Source: JAFGBI01 sp964454025
Lineage (GTDB): Bacteria > Myxococcota_A > Polyangia > Polyangiales > Polyangiaceae
Assembly (NCBI GenBank): GCA_964454025.1
Contig: CAYVRP010000010.1
Span: 1-64,000 of the forward strand
Direction of reading: 5' to 3'
Length of the DNA: 64,000 nucleotides
The notes beneath the pieces are model-generated. The model saw only the letters and a list, made by a program, of their open reading frames with translations. It had not been told where the DNA came from and made no database searches. Positions 55,526-64,000 of this stretch are shown here, piece after piece (within the stretch, counting starts at the first letter, position 1; each line of letters begins with the position of its first letter). Position numbers and translations under genes: made by a program.

Positions 55526-56084
55526 CTTTGGCCCATTCGACCAGCCCGCGCCACATGGGGCCGACGAAGATCAGCGGCACCTCGGGCAGGTGCTGGACCT
55601 GCAGGAGCTGCCAGATCATCAGCGACTCGAGGGTGGTGCCGATACCGCCTTCGACGACGACGAAGGCGTCCGAGAGGCGCGCGAAGTGGTGCAGCCGGGT
55701 GAAGAAGGTGCGGTGGCTGTGGTCCTGCTCGACGAAGGGGTTCGACCCCTGCTCGAACGGCAGCTCGACGCGGATGCCGATGGTCTGCCGGAGGTTCTCG
55801 GGATCGCCCAGGCGCTCGCCCTCGTTGGCGGCCTGCATCAGCCCCGGACCGCCGCCGGTGACGATGGTGCACCCGAGCGCGGCGAGCCGGCGGGCGAGCT
55901 CGCGCACCTCCGCGTAGACCGGATCGGTCGCGGTGACGCGGGCCGAGCCGAAGATGCTCACGCGGTACTCGCCCTCGCGCGCCGGGCGCAGGCGCCCGAG
56001 GTCGTTGGCGGCGGCCCAGAGGTGACCGAGCGTGGACTCGATGACCGCCTCGAGCGGCGCCGAGGCGGGCGGATCCTGCTTCAT
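55398..56084 (-). CDS. LOG-family Rossmann-fold protein (TIGR00730-like)
   Basis: This 228-residue protein has LOG/lysine decarboxylase-like motifs: IFGSARV, GCTIVTGGGPGLMQAANEG and FVVVEGGIGTTLESLMIWQLLQ. The last corresponds to the PGGxGTxxE motif, with Glu at its first position. LOG proteins release free bases from nucleoside 5'-monophosphates (cytokinin-activating type). The bacterial role is often unclear. It stands alone on the minus strand, facing the end of the degraded gene. Confidence 0.88.
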   Translation of the reverse strand: MKQDPPASAPLEAVIESTLGHLWAAANDLGRLRPAREGEYRVSIFGSARVTATDPVYAEVRELARRLAALGCTIVTGGGPGLMQAANEGERLGDPENLRQTIGIRVELPFEQGSNPFVEQDHSHRTFFTRLHHFARLSDAFVVVEGGIGTTLESLMIWQLLQVQHLPEVPLIFVGPMWRGLVEWAKATMLRPERPLASPRDLELPVCVATASDAVALIERDLARRRPG

Positions 56085-56317
56085 GGCGCGGAGGTTACTT
56101 CTTGCGAGGTGGCGGCGGAGCCCCGGGGGGAATGCGCCCCTGCCGACGGCTGGCGGTCGTGGCAGGCCCCTGGCACAGTGGCACAGGCTCGGGTCGCCCC
56201 GGGCCGGATTTCGCCGCCGAATTCGAGGCTCCTGTCGCGGCGCTCGGTCCGGGCGCTCCGGGCTCCCCCCTGGCACGCGGTGTGCATCGACCGGACCCAT
56301 CAAGGAGGTTCGACATC

Positions 56318-57616
56318 ATGCTCAGCGCCTTCCGTCACTCGCTCCTCTCGGCCGCCGCTGCGGCTGCTGCCCTCTCGTTCACCCTCCCGGTCCTGGCCCA
56401 GTCGGGCGAGCAAGGAGAGTGCGCGACCGACGCGGACTGCGCCGACGGCCTCGTCTGCGCGGTCGTCGGCGCCGCGGGGGCCTGCACCGCGCCTGCCTGC
56501 GCCGAGGGCGACGAGAGCTGCGACCCCACGCCCGTCTGCGAGGAGTTCGAGCTCCGTGCCTGCGTCGAGCCGCCCTGCGAGGTCGACGCCGACTGCGGGG
56601 CGGGCCGCACCTGCGTCGTGCCCGAGGACGGGTCGATGGCCCGGTGCGAGCCCAAGGCCTGCACCACCGACGCCGACTGCGGCGACGCGAGCCTCAAGTG
56701 CTACGAGCAGACCTACGAGGAGTGCAGCGGGGGCATCGCGATGCCCGACTGCCCGCCTGACATGGACTGCGAGGTCCCGGTGCCGGACGATTCGACGGTC
56801 GAGTGCAGGACCTACACGGAGAGCTTCTGCGCGCCGCGCTACTTCGTCAGTTGCGAGACGGCGGCGGACTGCGGCGAGGGCTTCGACTGCGTGCCGGACG
56901 AGGCGTGCCGGTGCTCGGGGTCGGGCGGCTCCGCCGGGGCCGGCGAGGAGCCCTCGACCGGCGTGCCCACCGCGGGCGCCGGCGGCGCGGCGTCGAGCGA
57001 CGGCGACTCGTCCGCGCCGGCCGCGGGCGCGGCCGACTCGACGGGCGAGGAGGAATTCGCGCCGGACGAAACCTGCGTCTGCGAGCCGACGGGCACCAAC
57101 TCCTGCGTGCTCCGGGACATCCCCTGCGACGACGACGCGGCCTGCCCCGAGGGCTGGTCCTGCGTCGAGCAGCCGACGGTCGTGGTGGACTGCGATCCGG
57201 CCGCGCCGGCCGAGGAGTGCGTCCAACCCGAGCCGGCGCCGAGCCGCTGCGAGCCGCCGCTCTGGGGCGGCGATCCGCGGTACCTCGGGGAGTACGACAG
57301 CGACGGCGTGGCCTCCGGCGGCGAGATCGCCACCGATCCGGGCACGCCCGAGGCGGTGGATACCACCGATCCGGCCGTGGACGACCAGACCGCCGAGGAG
57401 GAGGAGCCCGCGGACGAGGACGAGGAGCCCGCCGTCGAGGACGACGAGCCCACGGACGACGACGAGCCCACGGACGACGACGAGCCCGCCAACGCCGCGG
57501 AGGACGCGGAGGACGACGGCGGCTGCCAGGTCGCGATGGGCTCGCGCGCGGGCGGCGCGGCGCTGGGGCTGCTGCTGGGCCTCGTGGGCCTCGGCGCGCT
57601 CCGCCGCCGCCGCTGA
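56318..57616 (+). CDS. MYXO-CTERM cysteine-rich surface protein
   Basis: The 432-residue precursor has a signal peptide (LLSAAAAAAALSFTLPVLAQ). Several cysteine modules follow (CATDADCADGLVC, CEVDADCGAGRTCV, CTTDADCGDASLKC, CETAADCGEGFDC, CDDDAACPEGWSC). A long acidic low-complexity region (repeated DDDEPTDDDEPT) precedes the C-terminal sorting tail: GGCQ, then GGAALGLLLGLVGLGALRRRR split by one loop. That tail is a typical MYXO-CTERM element with its invariant cysteine. AAGGAGG lies nine bases before the ATG. It should be cell-surface anchored. It lies between unrelated genes. Confidence 0.88.
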   Translation: MLSAFRHSLLSAAAAAAALSFTLPVLAQSGEQGECATDADCADGLVCAVVGAAGACTAPACAEGDESCDPTPVCEEFELRACVEPPCEVDADCGAGRTCVVPEDGSMARCEPKACTTDADCGDASLKCYEQTYEECSGGIAMPDCPPDMDCEVPVPDDSTVECRTYTESFCAPRYFVSCETAADCGEGFDCVPDEACRCSGSGGSAGAGEEPSTGVPTAGAGGAASSDGDSSAPAAGAADSTGEEEFAPDETCVCEPTGTNSCVLRDIPCDDDAACPEGWSCVEQPTVVVDCDPAAPAEECVQPEPAPSRCEPPLWGGDPRYLGEYDSDGVASGGEIATDPGTPEAVDTTDPAVDDQTAEEEEPADEDEEPAVEDDEPTDDDEPTDDDEPANAAEDAEDDGGCQVAMGSRAGGAALGLLLGLVGLGALRRRR

Positions 57617-57828
57617 GCTCGCTCGACCGTATCGGATCGCGACGCGGCGTCCCTCGCGAGGGGGGCGCCGCGCGCGCGTACGCACCCCGTGACGCAGGCT
57701 GTGGGGGCGGTGCTGATGTGGTCGCGCCGCGCGCGCGCGCGCGATAGATGGAGCCGTGCAGAGCAGCGGCAGAAAGCGCGATTCCAGGCTGGACTAGCCC
57801 GCCCTCGAGGACTAGGGTGCCGCCCGCC

Positions 57829-59817
57829 ATGGATGCCCCGAGGACGTTCGTCCGGGCGGCAGTCTGGCTAGGTCACCTGATCGTGCTCGCGGCGGCGCTC
57901 GCCGCGGGTGCGCTGGCGCTCCACGTGCTGCTGGGCGCCCTCGGGCCGGTCGATCTGTCGCTGCCGCGGCTGTTCCCGTTCGCCGAGCAATCGCTCCACG
58001 TCGACGGGCTCGCGGCCTACTTCCTGCTCGTCATCGCGCTGGTCACCGCGGCGGCGGCCGTCTACGGACCGACCTACCTCGGGGATCACGCGGCGGCCCC
58101 GGGCGTGCAGACGCTGGCCCTGGCGGCCTTCGTCGGCTGCATGGCGCTCGTGTGCTGCGCGGGCGACGCGCTCACCTTCCTCCTCGGGTGGGAGGGGATG
58201 ACCCTCGCGAGCTACGTCCTGGTCGTCAGCGACGTCCGCGACGAGCAGAACGCGCGGGCGGGGCTGGTCTACCTGGTGATGGCGCATGCCGGGACGGCGG
58301 CGCTCCTGGTGCTGTTCGCCTTGCTGGTCGAGCGCGCCGGCGCCTTCGGGTTCCCGGCCCTCCGCGCCGCGGCGCGCGACCTCGGGCCCGGCTTGCGGCC
58401 GGCGCTCTTCCTGCTGGGCGTGGCCGGGTGCGGCGCCAAGGCGGGGGTGGTGCCGCTGCACGTCTGGCTCCCGCGCGCGCACCCGGCGGCGCCGAGCCAC
58501 GCCTCCGCGCTGATGTCGGGCGTGATGCTCAAGGTCGCGCTCTACGGCCTGTTCCGCCTCGGCTTCGACCTGCTCGCGCCCGCTGCGGGCCCGCTGCCGC
58601 CGGCCTGCGGCTGGACCCTGCTCGTGCTGGGCACGGTGTCGGCGCTGGTCGGCGTGCTGCTCGCCCTGCAGCAGCACGACCTGAAGCGCCTGCTGGCGTT
58701 CCACAGCGTCGAGAACGGCGGCATCATCCTGATGGGCGCCGGGCTCGCGCTGCTGCTCGACGACGGCTACGGCGGCGTCCCCCTGGCGACGCTCGCGCTC
58801 GCCGCGGCGCTCTATCACACGCTGAACCACGCCGCGTTCAAGGGCCTGCTCTTCCTCGGCGCGGGGAGCGTGCTCCGCGGGACCCACGAGCGCAACCTCG
58901 AGCAGCTCGGCGGGCTCGCGCGACGGATGCCGTGGACCGCGTGGCTCTTCCTGCTCGGCGCGGCGGCGATCTCCGCGCTGCCGCCGCTCAACGGCTTCGT
59001 CAGCGAGTGGCTCACCTTCCAGGGCCTGATCCTCGGCGGCGCCCGGCTCCGCGGCGCCTCCGGGCTGCTCGCCGGGGTCGCGGCCTCCGCGCTGGCGCTC
59101 ACCGGGGGGCTCGCCGCTGCCTGCTTCGTCAAGGCCTTCGGGGTCACCTTCCTCGGGCGGCCGCGGACCGAGCGTGCCGCCCGCGCCACCGAGTCGCCCG
59201 CCCCGATGATCCTCGGGATGCTGCTGCTCGCGGCCACCTGCGTCGGGCTCGGGGTGCTCCCCGGCCACGCGCTGCGCCTGCTCGACCGCCCCACGGCAGA
59301 GCTGCTCGGCGGCCCGGGCGCGAGCGGGGTGGTCACCGCCGAGGGCCCCCTCGTGCTCAGCGCCGGCCCCGAGGGGACGTCGGTTTCGCTCGGCGCGGCG
59401 GCGGCGCTGCTCGTGGTGGCGACCCTGCTCGCGGCGGGGCTCCTCGCCTGGCCGCGCCGCGCGCCGCGGCGGCTCGCCCCCACCTGGACCTGCGGGATGA
59501 CGCCGACCAGCCGCTTCGACTACACGGGGACGGCCTTCGCGAAGCCCATCCGGCGCATCTTCTCGGCCGTCTACCAGACCCACCGGGAGGTCGTGCGCGA
59601 GGCGGGGGCATCGCCCTTCGTCCTGCGCCGGCTCCGGTACGAGGGCGAGGTGTTCGACCTCAGCGAGACGGTGATCTACTCGCGCCTCAAGCGCTGGGCG
59701 ACCGAAGGCGCGCAGGCGATCCGCGCCCGCAGCACCGGGCGTATCCACGGGTACGTGGGGTACGTCCTGGTGACGCTGGTGGTGACGTTGCTGCTCTTCG
59801 GGGGGGGCGGGTGGTGA
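57829..59817 (+). CDS. hyfB: Hydrogenase-4 component B-like (NuoL/MrpA-type antiporter subunit)
   Basis: This 662-residue membrane protein of the proton-conducting antiporter family shows WEGMTLASYVLVVSDV, GAKAGVVPLHVWLPRAHPAAPSHASALMSGVMLKV and LKRLLAFHSVENGGII, with the lysine and glutamate positions typical of HyfB/HycC. The protein ends with a soluble loop including WTCGMTPTSRFDYTGTAFAKPIRRIF, seen in HyfB, and a final transmembrane helix. It should pump protons or sodium in a group 4 hydrogenase-like complex. No HyfA or NuoB-like gene precedes it. The stop overlaps the hyfC start (GTGA). Confidence 0.93.
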   Translation: MDAPRTFVRAAVWLGHLIVLAAALAAGALALHVLLGALGPVDLSLPRLFPFAEQSLHVDGLAAYFLLVIALVTAAAAVYGPTYLGDHAAAPGVQTLALAAFVGCMALVCCAGDALTFLLGWEGMTLASYVLVVSDVRDEQNARAGLVYLVMAHAGTAALLVLFALLVERAGAFGFPALRAAARDLGPGLRPALFLLGVAGCGAKAGVVPLHVWLPRAHPAAPSHASALMSGVMLKVALYGLFRLGFDLLAPAAGPLPPACGWTLLVLGTVSALVGVLLALQQHDLKRLLAFHSVENGGIILMGAGLALLLDDGYGGVPLATLALAAALYHTLNHAAFKGLLFLGAGSVLRGTHERNLEQLGGLARRMPWTAWLFLLGAAAISALPPLNGFVSEWLTFQGLILGGARLRGASGLLAGVAASALALTGGLAAACFVKAFGVTFLGRPRTERAARATESPAPMILGMLLLAATCVGLGVLPGHALRLLDRPTAELLGGPGASGVVTAEGPLVLSAGPEGTSVSLGAAAALLVVATLLAAGLLAWPRRAPRRLAPTWTCGMTPTSRFDYTGTAFAKPIRRIFSAVYQTHREVVREAGASPFVLRRLRYEGEVFDLSETVIYSRLKRWATEGAQAIRARSTGRIHGYVGYVLVTLVVTLLLFGGGGW

Positions 59818-60767
59818 CGATGGGCATCCCCGGGAGCCTGGGGCTGGCGCTGGCGCAAGCGGCGCTCGTCGTCGCGCTCGGCCCCTTGGTGACCGGCGTG
59901 GTGCAGAAGCTCAAGGCGCGCTTGCAGTGTCGGCGCGGAGCCAGCGTGCTCCAACCGTACCGTGACCTCGCGAAGCTCTCGCGCAAGGGGGCGGTGTTGA
60001 GCGACACGGCGAGCCCCTGCTTCCGCGTCGTCCCGGCCCTCGTTCTCGGGGCGACCGTCACCGGCGCCTTCCTGGTCCCGGTGCTGTGGGCGCCTGCCGG
60101 CGCGCACTTCCCGCTCGGCGACGCGATCTTGCTCATCGGGCTCCTGGCGCTGGCGCGCTTCCTCCTGGCCGTGGGCGCGCTCGACGCCGGCGGGGCCTTC
60201 GGGGGCATGGGGGCCTCGCGCGAGATGACCGTGGGCCTGCTGGTCGAACCGACGCTGATGATGATCGTCTTCTCCATCGCGTTCGCCGGCGGCACCACCG
60301 ACCTCGGGGAGCTCGCGGCGCGGCGGCACCAGTGGGACGCGCTCTCCTGGCAGGCCCCGGATCTGCTGGGGCTGCTCGCGGCCCTGGTGGTGCTCCTGGC
60401 CGAGACGGGGCGGATCCCGGTCGACAACCCGGACACCCACCTCGAGCTCACGATGCTGCACGAGGGGATGCTCCTCGAGCACTCGGGTCCGGGCCTGATG
60501 TGCGTCTCCCTCGCCACGCACACCAAGCAGCTCGTCGTCATCTCGCTCGTGATCGCGCTGTTTTTCCCGCCCGCGGTCCTCGCGGGGTCGTCGCTCGGCG
60601 CGCTCGCGCTCGCGCTCGGGGCCTTCCTCGCCAAGACCCTCGCGCTCGCGGCCTTCCTCGCTGTGGTCGAGTCCTCCTACGCCAAGCTCCGGCTCTTCCG
60701 GATGCCCAAGTTCCTCGGGCTCGGTCTGCTGTGCGCCTTCCTGGCGCTCGCCTTGAGGGTCCTATGA
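59814..60767 (+). CDS. hyfC: Hydrogenase-4 component C-like (NuoH-type membrane anchor)
   Basis: This 317-residue membrane protein of the NuoH/HyfC/HycD family has LKARLQCRRGASVLQPYRDLAKL near the N-terminus, FGGMGASREMTVGLLVEPTL, and AETGRIPVDNPDTHLELTMLHEGM, the classic family signature. It anchors the hydrophilic arm of the complex to the membrane. The start is GTG at 59814, overlapping the hyfB stop; an ATG lies two codons later. The stop overlaps the hyfE start (ATGA). Confidence 0.95.
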   Translation: MTMGIPGSLGLALAQAALVVALGPLVTGVVQKLKARLQCRRGASVLQPYRDLAKLSRKGAVLSDTASPCFRVVPALVLGATVTGAFLVPVLWAPAGAHFPLGDAILLIGLLALARFLLAVGALDAGGAFGGMGASREMTVGLLVEPTLMMIVFSIAFAGGTTDLGELAARRHQWDALSWQAPDLLGLLAALVVLLAETGRIPVDNPDTHLELTMLHEGMLLEHSGPGLMCVSLATHTKQLVVISLVIALFFPPAVLAGSSLGALALALGAFLAKTLALAAFLAVVESSYAKLRLFRMPKFLGLGLLCAFLALALRVL

Positions 60768-61420
60768 CCAGCGCGATGGCCACCACCCTCATCGACGATC
60801 TCGGGGCACTGCTCCTGTTCACGATGCTGCTCATCGTCGCGTCGGGGCGGCTCTACCGCGCCATCTACGCGGTGTCGGCGCAGGCCGTGTTCCTCGCCCT
60901 GGCCGGCGGCGTCCTCGCGCTGGCGACGGGCAACGTGGATCTGTGGATCATCGCCGGCATCACCCTGGTCATCAAGGCGATCGCCTTGCCGGCCCTCCTC
61001 ATCCACGTCATCCAGCGGGTGCAGATCCGCCGCGACATCGAGCCCGTCATCCCGATGACGCTGACGCTGGTGCTGGCGGCCCTGATCGTGGTGTTCGCCT
61101 TCCGCCTCAGCGCCTCGCTCGGCGCCGTGCGGCAGACCATCACCGGCAACGCCCTCCCCGTCGGCATCGCGCTGACGCTCCTCGGCGTGCTGGTGATGGC
61201 CTCGCGCAAGAAGGCGATGACGCAGATGGTGGGGCTCTTCGCCGCCGAGAACGGGATCTTCTTCACCGCCATGGCGGTCAGCCAGGGGATGCCGCTCATC
61301 ATCGAGATCGGGGTCATCCTGGACGTGGTGCTGGGCGCCCTGGTGATGGGCATCTTCGTCCTCCGGGTGCGGTCGAGCGTGGACGCCGACATCGCCGACC
61401 TGGAGGACCTGAAGGGATGA
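60764..61420 (+). CDS. hyfE: Hydrogenase-4 component E-like (NuoK-type)
   Basis: This 218-residue protein has about six or seven hydrophobic segments. MTQMVGLFAAENGIFFTAMAVSQGMPLIIEIGVILDVV carries the conserved Glu pair of NuoK/HyfE membrane subunits. It is expected to take part in proton movement. It overlaps both neighbours by ATGA, as in a tightly coupled operon. The gene order B-C-E-F-G lacks a separate hyfD. Confidence 0.92.
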   Translation: MTSAMATTLIDDLGALLLFTMLLIVASGRLYRAIYAVSAQAVFLALAGGVLALATGNVDLWIIAGITLVIKAIALPALLIHVIQRVQIRRDIEPVIPMTLTLVLAALIVVFAFRLSASLGAVRQTITGNALPVGIALTLLGVLVMASRKKAMTQMVGLFAAENGIFFTAMAVSQGMPLIIEIGVILDVVLGALVMGIFVLRVRSSVDADIADLEDLKG

Positions 61421-62901
61421 GCATGACCTCGACCCTGCTCTGGGTGGCGCCGCTGGCGCCGGTCGTGGTGGCGCTCACCATGCTACTGGTGAAGGACCGG
61501 CGCGCCCTCGCCGCGCTCGACGTCCTCGGCTCGCTCGCGGTGCTGGGGCTCGGCGCCGCGATCGCGCACCAGGTCGCCGCCGCCGGCGCGGTGAGCGCGC
61601 TCGGGCTGCTGCGGGCCGACGCGCTCTCGGTGGTCTTCCTCCTGCTCATCGGCGCCCTCGCCGTGCCGACCTCCCTGGTCACCACCGGGTGGATGCGGCG
61701 GGAGGTGGAGCGCGGTGAGCTCCGCGCCGAGCGGCTGCCGCTCTACCACGCGCTGGTGCAGGCGTTCCTCGCCACCATGGTGATCACGGTGCTGTCCGAC
61801 AACCTCGGCCTGCTCTGGATCGCGATGGAGGGGACCACCATCACCTCGGCGATCCTGGTCGGCTTCCACGGTCACCAGCACGGCCTCGAGGCCGCCTGGA
61901 AGTACATCATCGTCACCACCATCGGCATCTCGTTCGGGCTCTTCGGGACGGTGCTGGTGTACGGCGCCGCCGCGCACGCCCAGGGCGGCGTCTACGCGGG
62001 GGCCATGAACTGGTCGAGCATCGCCCCCCTCGCCCCCCGGCTCGACCCGGGCATCGTCCGCATGGGGTTCGTCTTCGTCCTGGTGGGCTACGGGACCAAG
62101 GCGGGGCTGGCGCCGGTGCACATGTGGCTGCCGGACGCCCACAGCCAGGCGCCGACCCCGCTCTCGGCGCTGCTCTCGGGGGCGCTCATCAAGTGCGCCC
62201 TCTTCGGGATCCTCCGCTTCTTGACCATCGCGCGGGCGGCTTGCGGCGCCGCGTGGTGCGAGACGCTGCTGCTCGTCTTCGGCCTGCTCACCGTGGTCGT
62301 CGCGACCCCGTTCATCATCGCCCAGCACGATCTGAAGCGGCTGTTCGGCAACAGCAGCGTCGAGCACGTCGGGGTCATCACGCTGGGGCTCGCCTTCGGC
62401 GGGCGGCTGGGGGTGTACGGCGCGCTCTTGCACGTCATCAACCACGGCATGACCAAGGCCCTCGCGTTCCTCGCCGCGGGTGACGCCGTCGCTCGCTACG
62501 GGACGCGGGATCTACGCGCCATGCGGGGCTACCTGCGGGTGGCGCCCGGGGCGGGGACGCTGCTCCTCGTGGCCGCCTTCGCGCTCGCTGGCACCCCGCC
62601 GCTGTCGGTCTTCGTGAGCGAGCTGTTCGTGATCCGGGCGGGCATTGCCAGCGGCCGCACCGCCGCCGTGGTGGTGATGCTCGTGGTGTTCGTGATCGTC
62701 TTCGCCGGCCTCCTGCACCACGTCGGCCAGGTGGCGTTCGGCGAGCCCTCGCCTGGGGTGGACCGCGGGCGCGAGGGGGTCGGCCCCCGGCTCGGCTTGC
62801 TGCTGCTGGTCGGTGTGATGCTGCTGCTCGGCGTGTCCATCCCCGCGCCCCTCGACGGCGTGCTCGCGCGCGCCACGGAGATCGTCCTTGGAGCAGGGTA
62901 G
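61417..62901 (+). CDS. hyfF: Hydrogenase-4 component F-like (NuoN/MrpD-type antiporter subunit)
   Basis: This 494-residue antiporter-like subunit has LGLLWIAMEGTTITSAILVGFHG, YGTKAGLAPVHMWLPDAHSQAPTPLSALLSGALIK, HDLKRLFGNSSVEHVGVI and HVINHGMTKALAFLAAG. The conserved Lys, Glu and His residues of the channel are visible. It is the second ion-pumping subunit of the complex. It overlaps hyfE by ATGA, and its 3' end overlaps the hyfG start by 14 bases. Confidence 0.94.
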   Translation: MSMTSTLLWVAPLAPVVVALTMLLVKDRRALAALDVLGSLAVLGLGAAIAHQVAAAGAVSALGLLRADALSVVFLLLIGALAVPTSLVTTGWMRREVERGELRAERLPLYHALVQAFLATMVITVLSDNLGLLWIAMEGTTITSAILVGFHGHQHGLEAAWKYIIVTTIGISFGLFGTVLVYGAAAHAQGGVYAGAMNWSSIAPLAPRLDPGIVRMGFVFVLVGYGTKAGLAPVHMWLPDAHSQAPTPLSALLSGALIKCALFGILRFLTIARAACGAAWCETLLLVFGLLTVVVATPFIIAQHDLKRLFGNSSVEHVGVITLGLAFGGRLGVYGALLHVINHGMTKALAFLAAGDAVARYGTRDLRAMRGYLRVAPGAGTLLLVAAFALAGTPPLSVFVSELFVIRAGIASGRTAAVVVMLVVFVIVFAGLLHHVGQVAFGEPSPGVDRGREGVGPRLGLLLLVGVMLLLGVSIPAPLDGVLARATEIVLGAG

Positions 62902-64000
62902 CCGCACGCTCGAGTCCGCGGTGCGCGCCGCCGTCGGCGACCGGGTCGCCGTCGCGGCCGGGCCGCGGCCGCAGGATCTCACGCTGACGCTGGGCCGCGC
63001 GGGCGACGTGGTCGAGGTGGCCGGGGCGCTCGACGCGGTGGGGCTCTCGCTGGCGACGCTGGTCGGGACCGACGAGCGCGCCCTGCCCGACGGCGACTTC
63101 AAGGTCCGCTACGTCTTCGAGCCGGCGAGCGGGGGCGCGCCGCTCCCGGACGCCTTCGTGACCGTGGTGGCCTCGGTGGATCGGGCGCGGCCCGAGCTGC
63201 CGAGCATCACCGCCCGCACCCCGGCCGCCAACTGGCACGAGCGGGAGGTCGCGGAGCTGTTCGGCGTCGTCTTCGTCGATCACCCGGAGCCGCGGCCGCT
63301 CGTCCTGCACGACGGGTGGCCGCGCGGCCACCACCCCCTGCGCAAGGACTGGGACGCCGCGCAGCGGCCGCCGATGGAGCCCGCCGAGGAGTTCCCGCAC
63401 CTGGTGGTCGAAGGGGAGGGGGTCCTCGAGATCCCCGTGGGGCCGATCCACGCCGGCATCATCGAGCCTGGGCACTTCCGCTTCAGCACCGCGGGCGAGG
63501 CCGTGCTGCGGCTCGAGCCGCGTCTGTTCTACACGCACCGGGGCCTGGAGAAGCGGATCGAGGGGCGGGGGGTGCTCGAGGCGGCCGGGATCGTCGAGCG
63601 GATCTGCGGTGTGTGCTCCGTGGCGCACGCCCTCGGCTACGCGGAGGCGGTGGAGCGGCTCGCCGGGGTGGAGATCCCCGCCCGGGCCCGCGCCCTGCGC
63701 ACCGTCGCGCTGGAGCTCGAGCGGCTCTACAACCACGTCGGCGATCTCGGGAACATCTCCGCCGGAGCGAGCTACCACTACGGCACCTCGGCGGGCCTGC
63801 GCATGAAGGAGGCGCTGCAGCAGGTCAACGAGGAGCTCACCGGCAGCCGGTTCCTGCGCGGGTGGGTCCTGCCCGGCGGCGTTCGGTTCGACGTCACGCC
63901 GCCGCTCGCGCGCGCGCTCGGCGCCGCCGTCGACGCCACCGAGGAGGCCCTGGCGAGCCTGGTGGACCGCATGGAGAACAACCCCTCGTTCCTGGATCGC
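62888..64000 (+). CDS. hyfG: Hydrogenase-4 large subunit HyfG-like, fused NuoC-NuoD, 3' end outside window
   Basis: At least 371 residues are present and the frame is open at the right edge. The first about 165 residues are NuoC-like (TPAANWHEREVAELFGVVFVDHPEPRPLVLHDGWP). The large-subunit domain begins at about residue 175 (IPVGPIHAGIIEPGHFRF, YTHRGLEKRIEGR). C240 and C243 in RICGVCSVAH match the N-terminal Ni-binding motif of [NiFe] hydrogenases, which true complex I has lost. The matching C-terminal pair lies outside. The TTG at 62888, with GGAG upstream, is the likely start and overlaps hyfF by 14 bases. Confidence 0.92.
   Translation, partial: MEQGSRTLESAVRAAVGDRVAVAAGPRPQDLTLTLGRAGDVVEVAGALDAVGLSLATLVGTDERALPDGDFKVRYVFEPASGGAPLPDAFVTVVASVDRARPELPSITARTPAANWHEREVAELFGVVFVDHPEPRPLVLHDGWPRGHHPLRKDWDAAQRPPMEPAEEFPHLVVEGEGVLEIPVGPIHAGIIEPGHFRFSTAGEAVLRLEPRLFYTHRGLEKRIEGRGVLEAAGIVERICGVCSVAHALGYAEAVERLAGVEIPARARALRTVALELERLYNHVGDLGNISAGASYHYGTSAGLRMKEALQQVNEELTGSRFLRGWVLPGGVRFDVTPPLARALGAAVDATEEALASLVDRMENNPSFLDR

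Noticed and set aside
56171..56186. TGGCAC-type direct repeat upstream of the 56318 gene, as a sigma-54 promoter
   Set aside because: The -24-like half is present, but no TTGC-like -12 element follows at the right spacing.
57723..57745. Alternating CG run before hyfB, as a functional Z-DNA or regulatory site
   Set aside because: Such runs are expected by chance at this GC content, and nothing ties it to the operon promoter.

Overview
The window is very GC-rich and gene-dense, with strong G/C bias at third codon positions, many GTG and TTG starts, and stop/start overlaps of the ATGA or GTGA type. Several protein families point to a myxobacterium (Myxococcota, probably a Polyangia-type lineage): two proteins with MYXO-CTERM-like tails, a lipoprotein with DUF4215 cysteine repeats and a fibro-slime domain, an AgmX/PglI-like C-terminal domain, an OmpA protein with calcium-binding repeats, and an FHA-GGDEF protein. 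The lineage is inferred from families only. I saw no rRNA, tRNA, CRISPR array or insertion sequence.

Layout from left to right. 1-3.5 kb: end of an AgmX-like secreted protein, cheB and a membrane-anchored MutS-like ATPase, each overlapping the next. 3.8-4.7 kb: an FHA-GGDEF signalling protein. 4.7-9.7 kb: class III aminotransferase, LuxE-like acyl-protein synthetase, LuxC-like acyl reductase and alpha-oxoamine synthase, which together suggest conversion of a carboxylic acid to an aldehyde and then to an amine or amino-ketone lipid. 9.9-15.3 kb: the fibro-slime lipoprotein, hflX and a lipoprotein carrying a GH45 cellulase domain.

15.8-23.1 kb (minus strand) holds the most striking cluster: dehydratase, ketosynthase, ketoreductase, HMG-CoA-synthase homologue, two crotonase-family enzymes resembling PksH and PksI, two FabI/FabL-like reductases and one acyl carrier protein. 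It is a free-standing type II fatty-acid/polyketide-like line with a built-in beta-branching cassette and no modular PKS in sight.

23.4-36 kb is largely housekeeping and envelope: an unknown lipoprotein, a small membrane protein, a glycosyltransferase, secA, a three-PDZ RseP-like protease, rsmB, an OmpA-family porin and a MYXO-CTERM protein. 36-39 kb is an NAD salvage operon (pncB, an NrtR-like Nudix regulator, pncA) divergent from a radical SAM gene. 40-44.6 kb carries an O-antigen-ligase-like/TPR membrane protein, a HEAT-repeat protein and a small lipoprotein. 44.7-46.5 kb is an AAA ATPase plus DUF4276 TOPRIM-like pair that looks like an acquired defence module.

46.7-56.1 kb has an SDR, a small membrane protein and a five-gene minus-strand operon (unknown membrane-anchored protein, SPASM radical SAM enzyme, two alkaline-phosphatase-superfamily hydrolases, aldo/keto reductase), then a hypothetical gene, a frameshifted secreted-protein pseudogene and a LOG-family protein. 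56.3-57.6 kb is a second cysteine-rich MYXO-CTERM protein. From 57.8 kb to the right edge runs a hydrogenase-4-like operon, hyfB-hyfC-hyfE-hyfF-hyfG, whose large subunit keeps the first nickel-binding CxxC pair and runs off the window.
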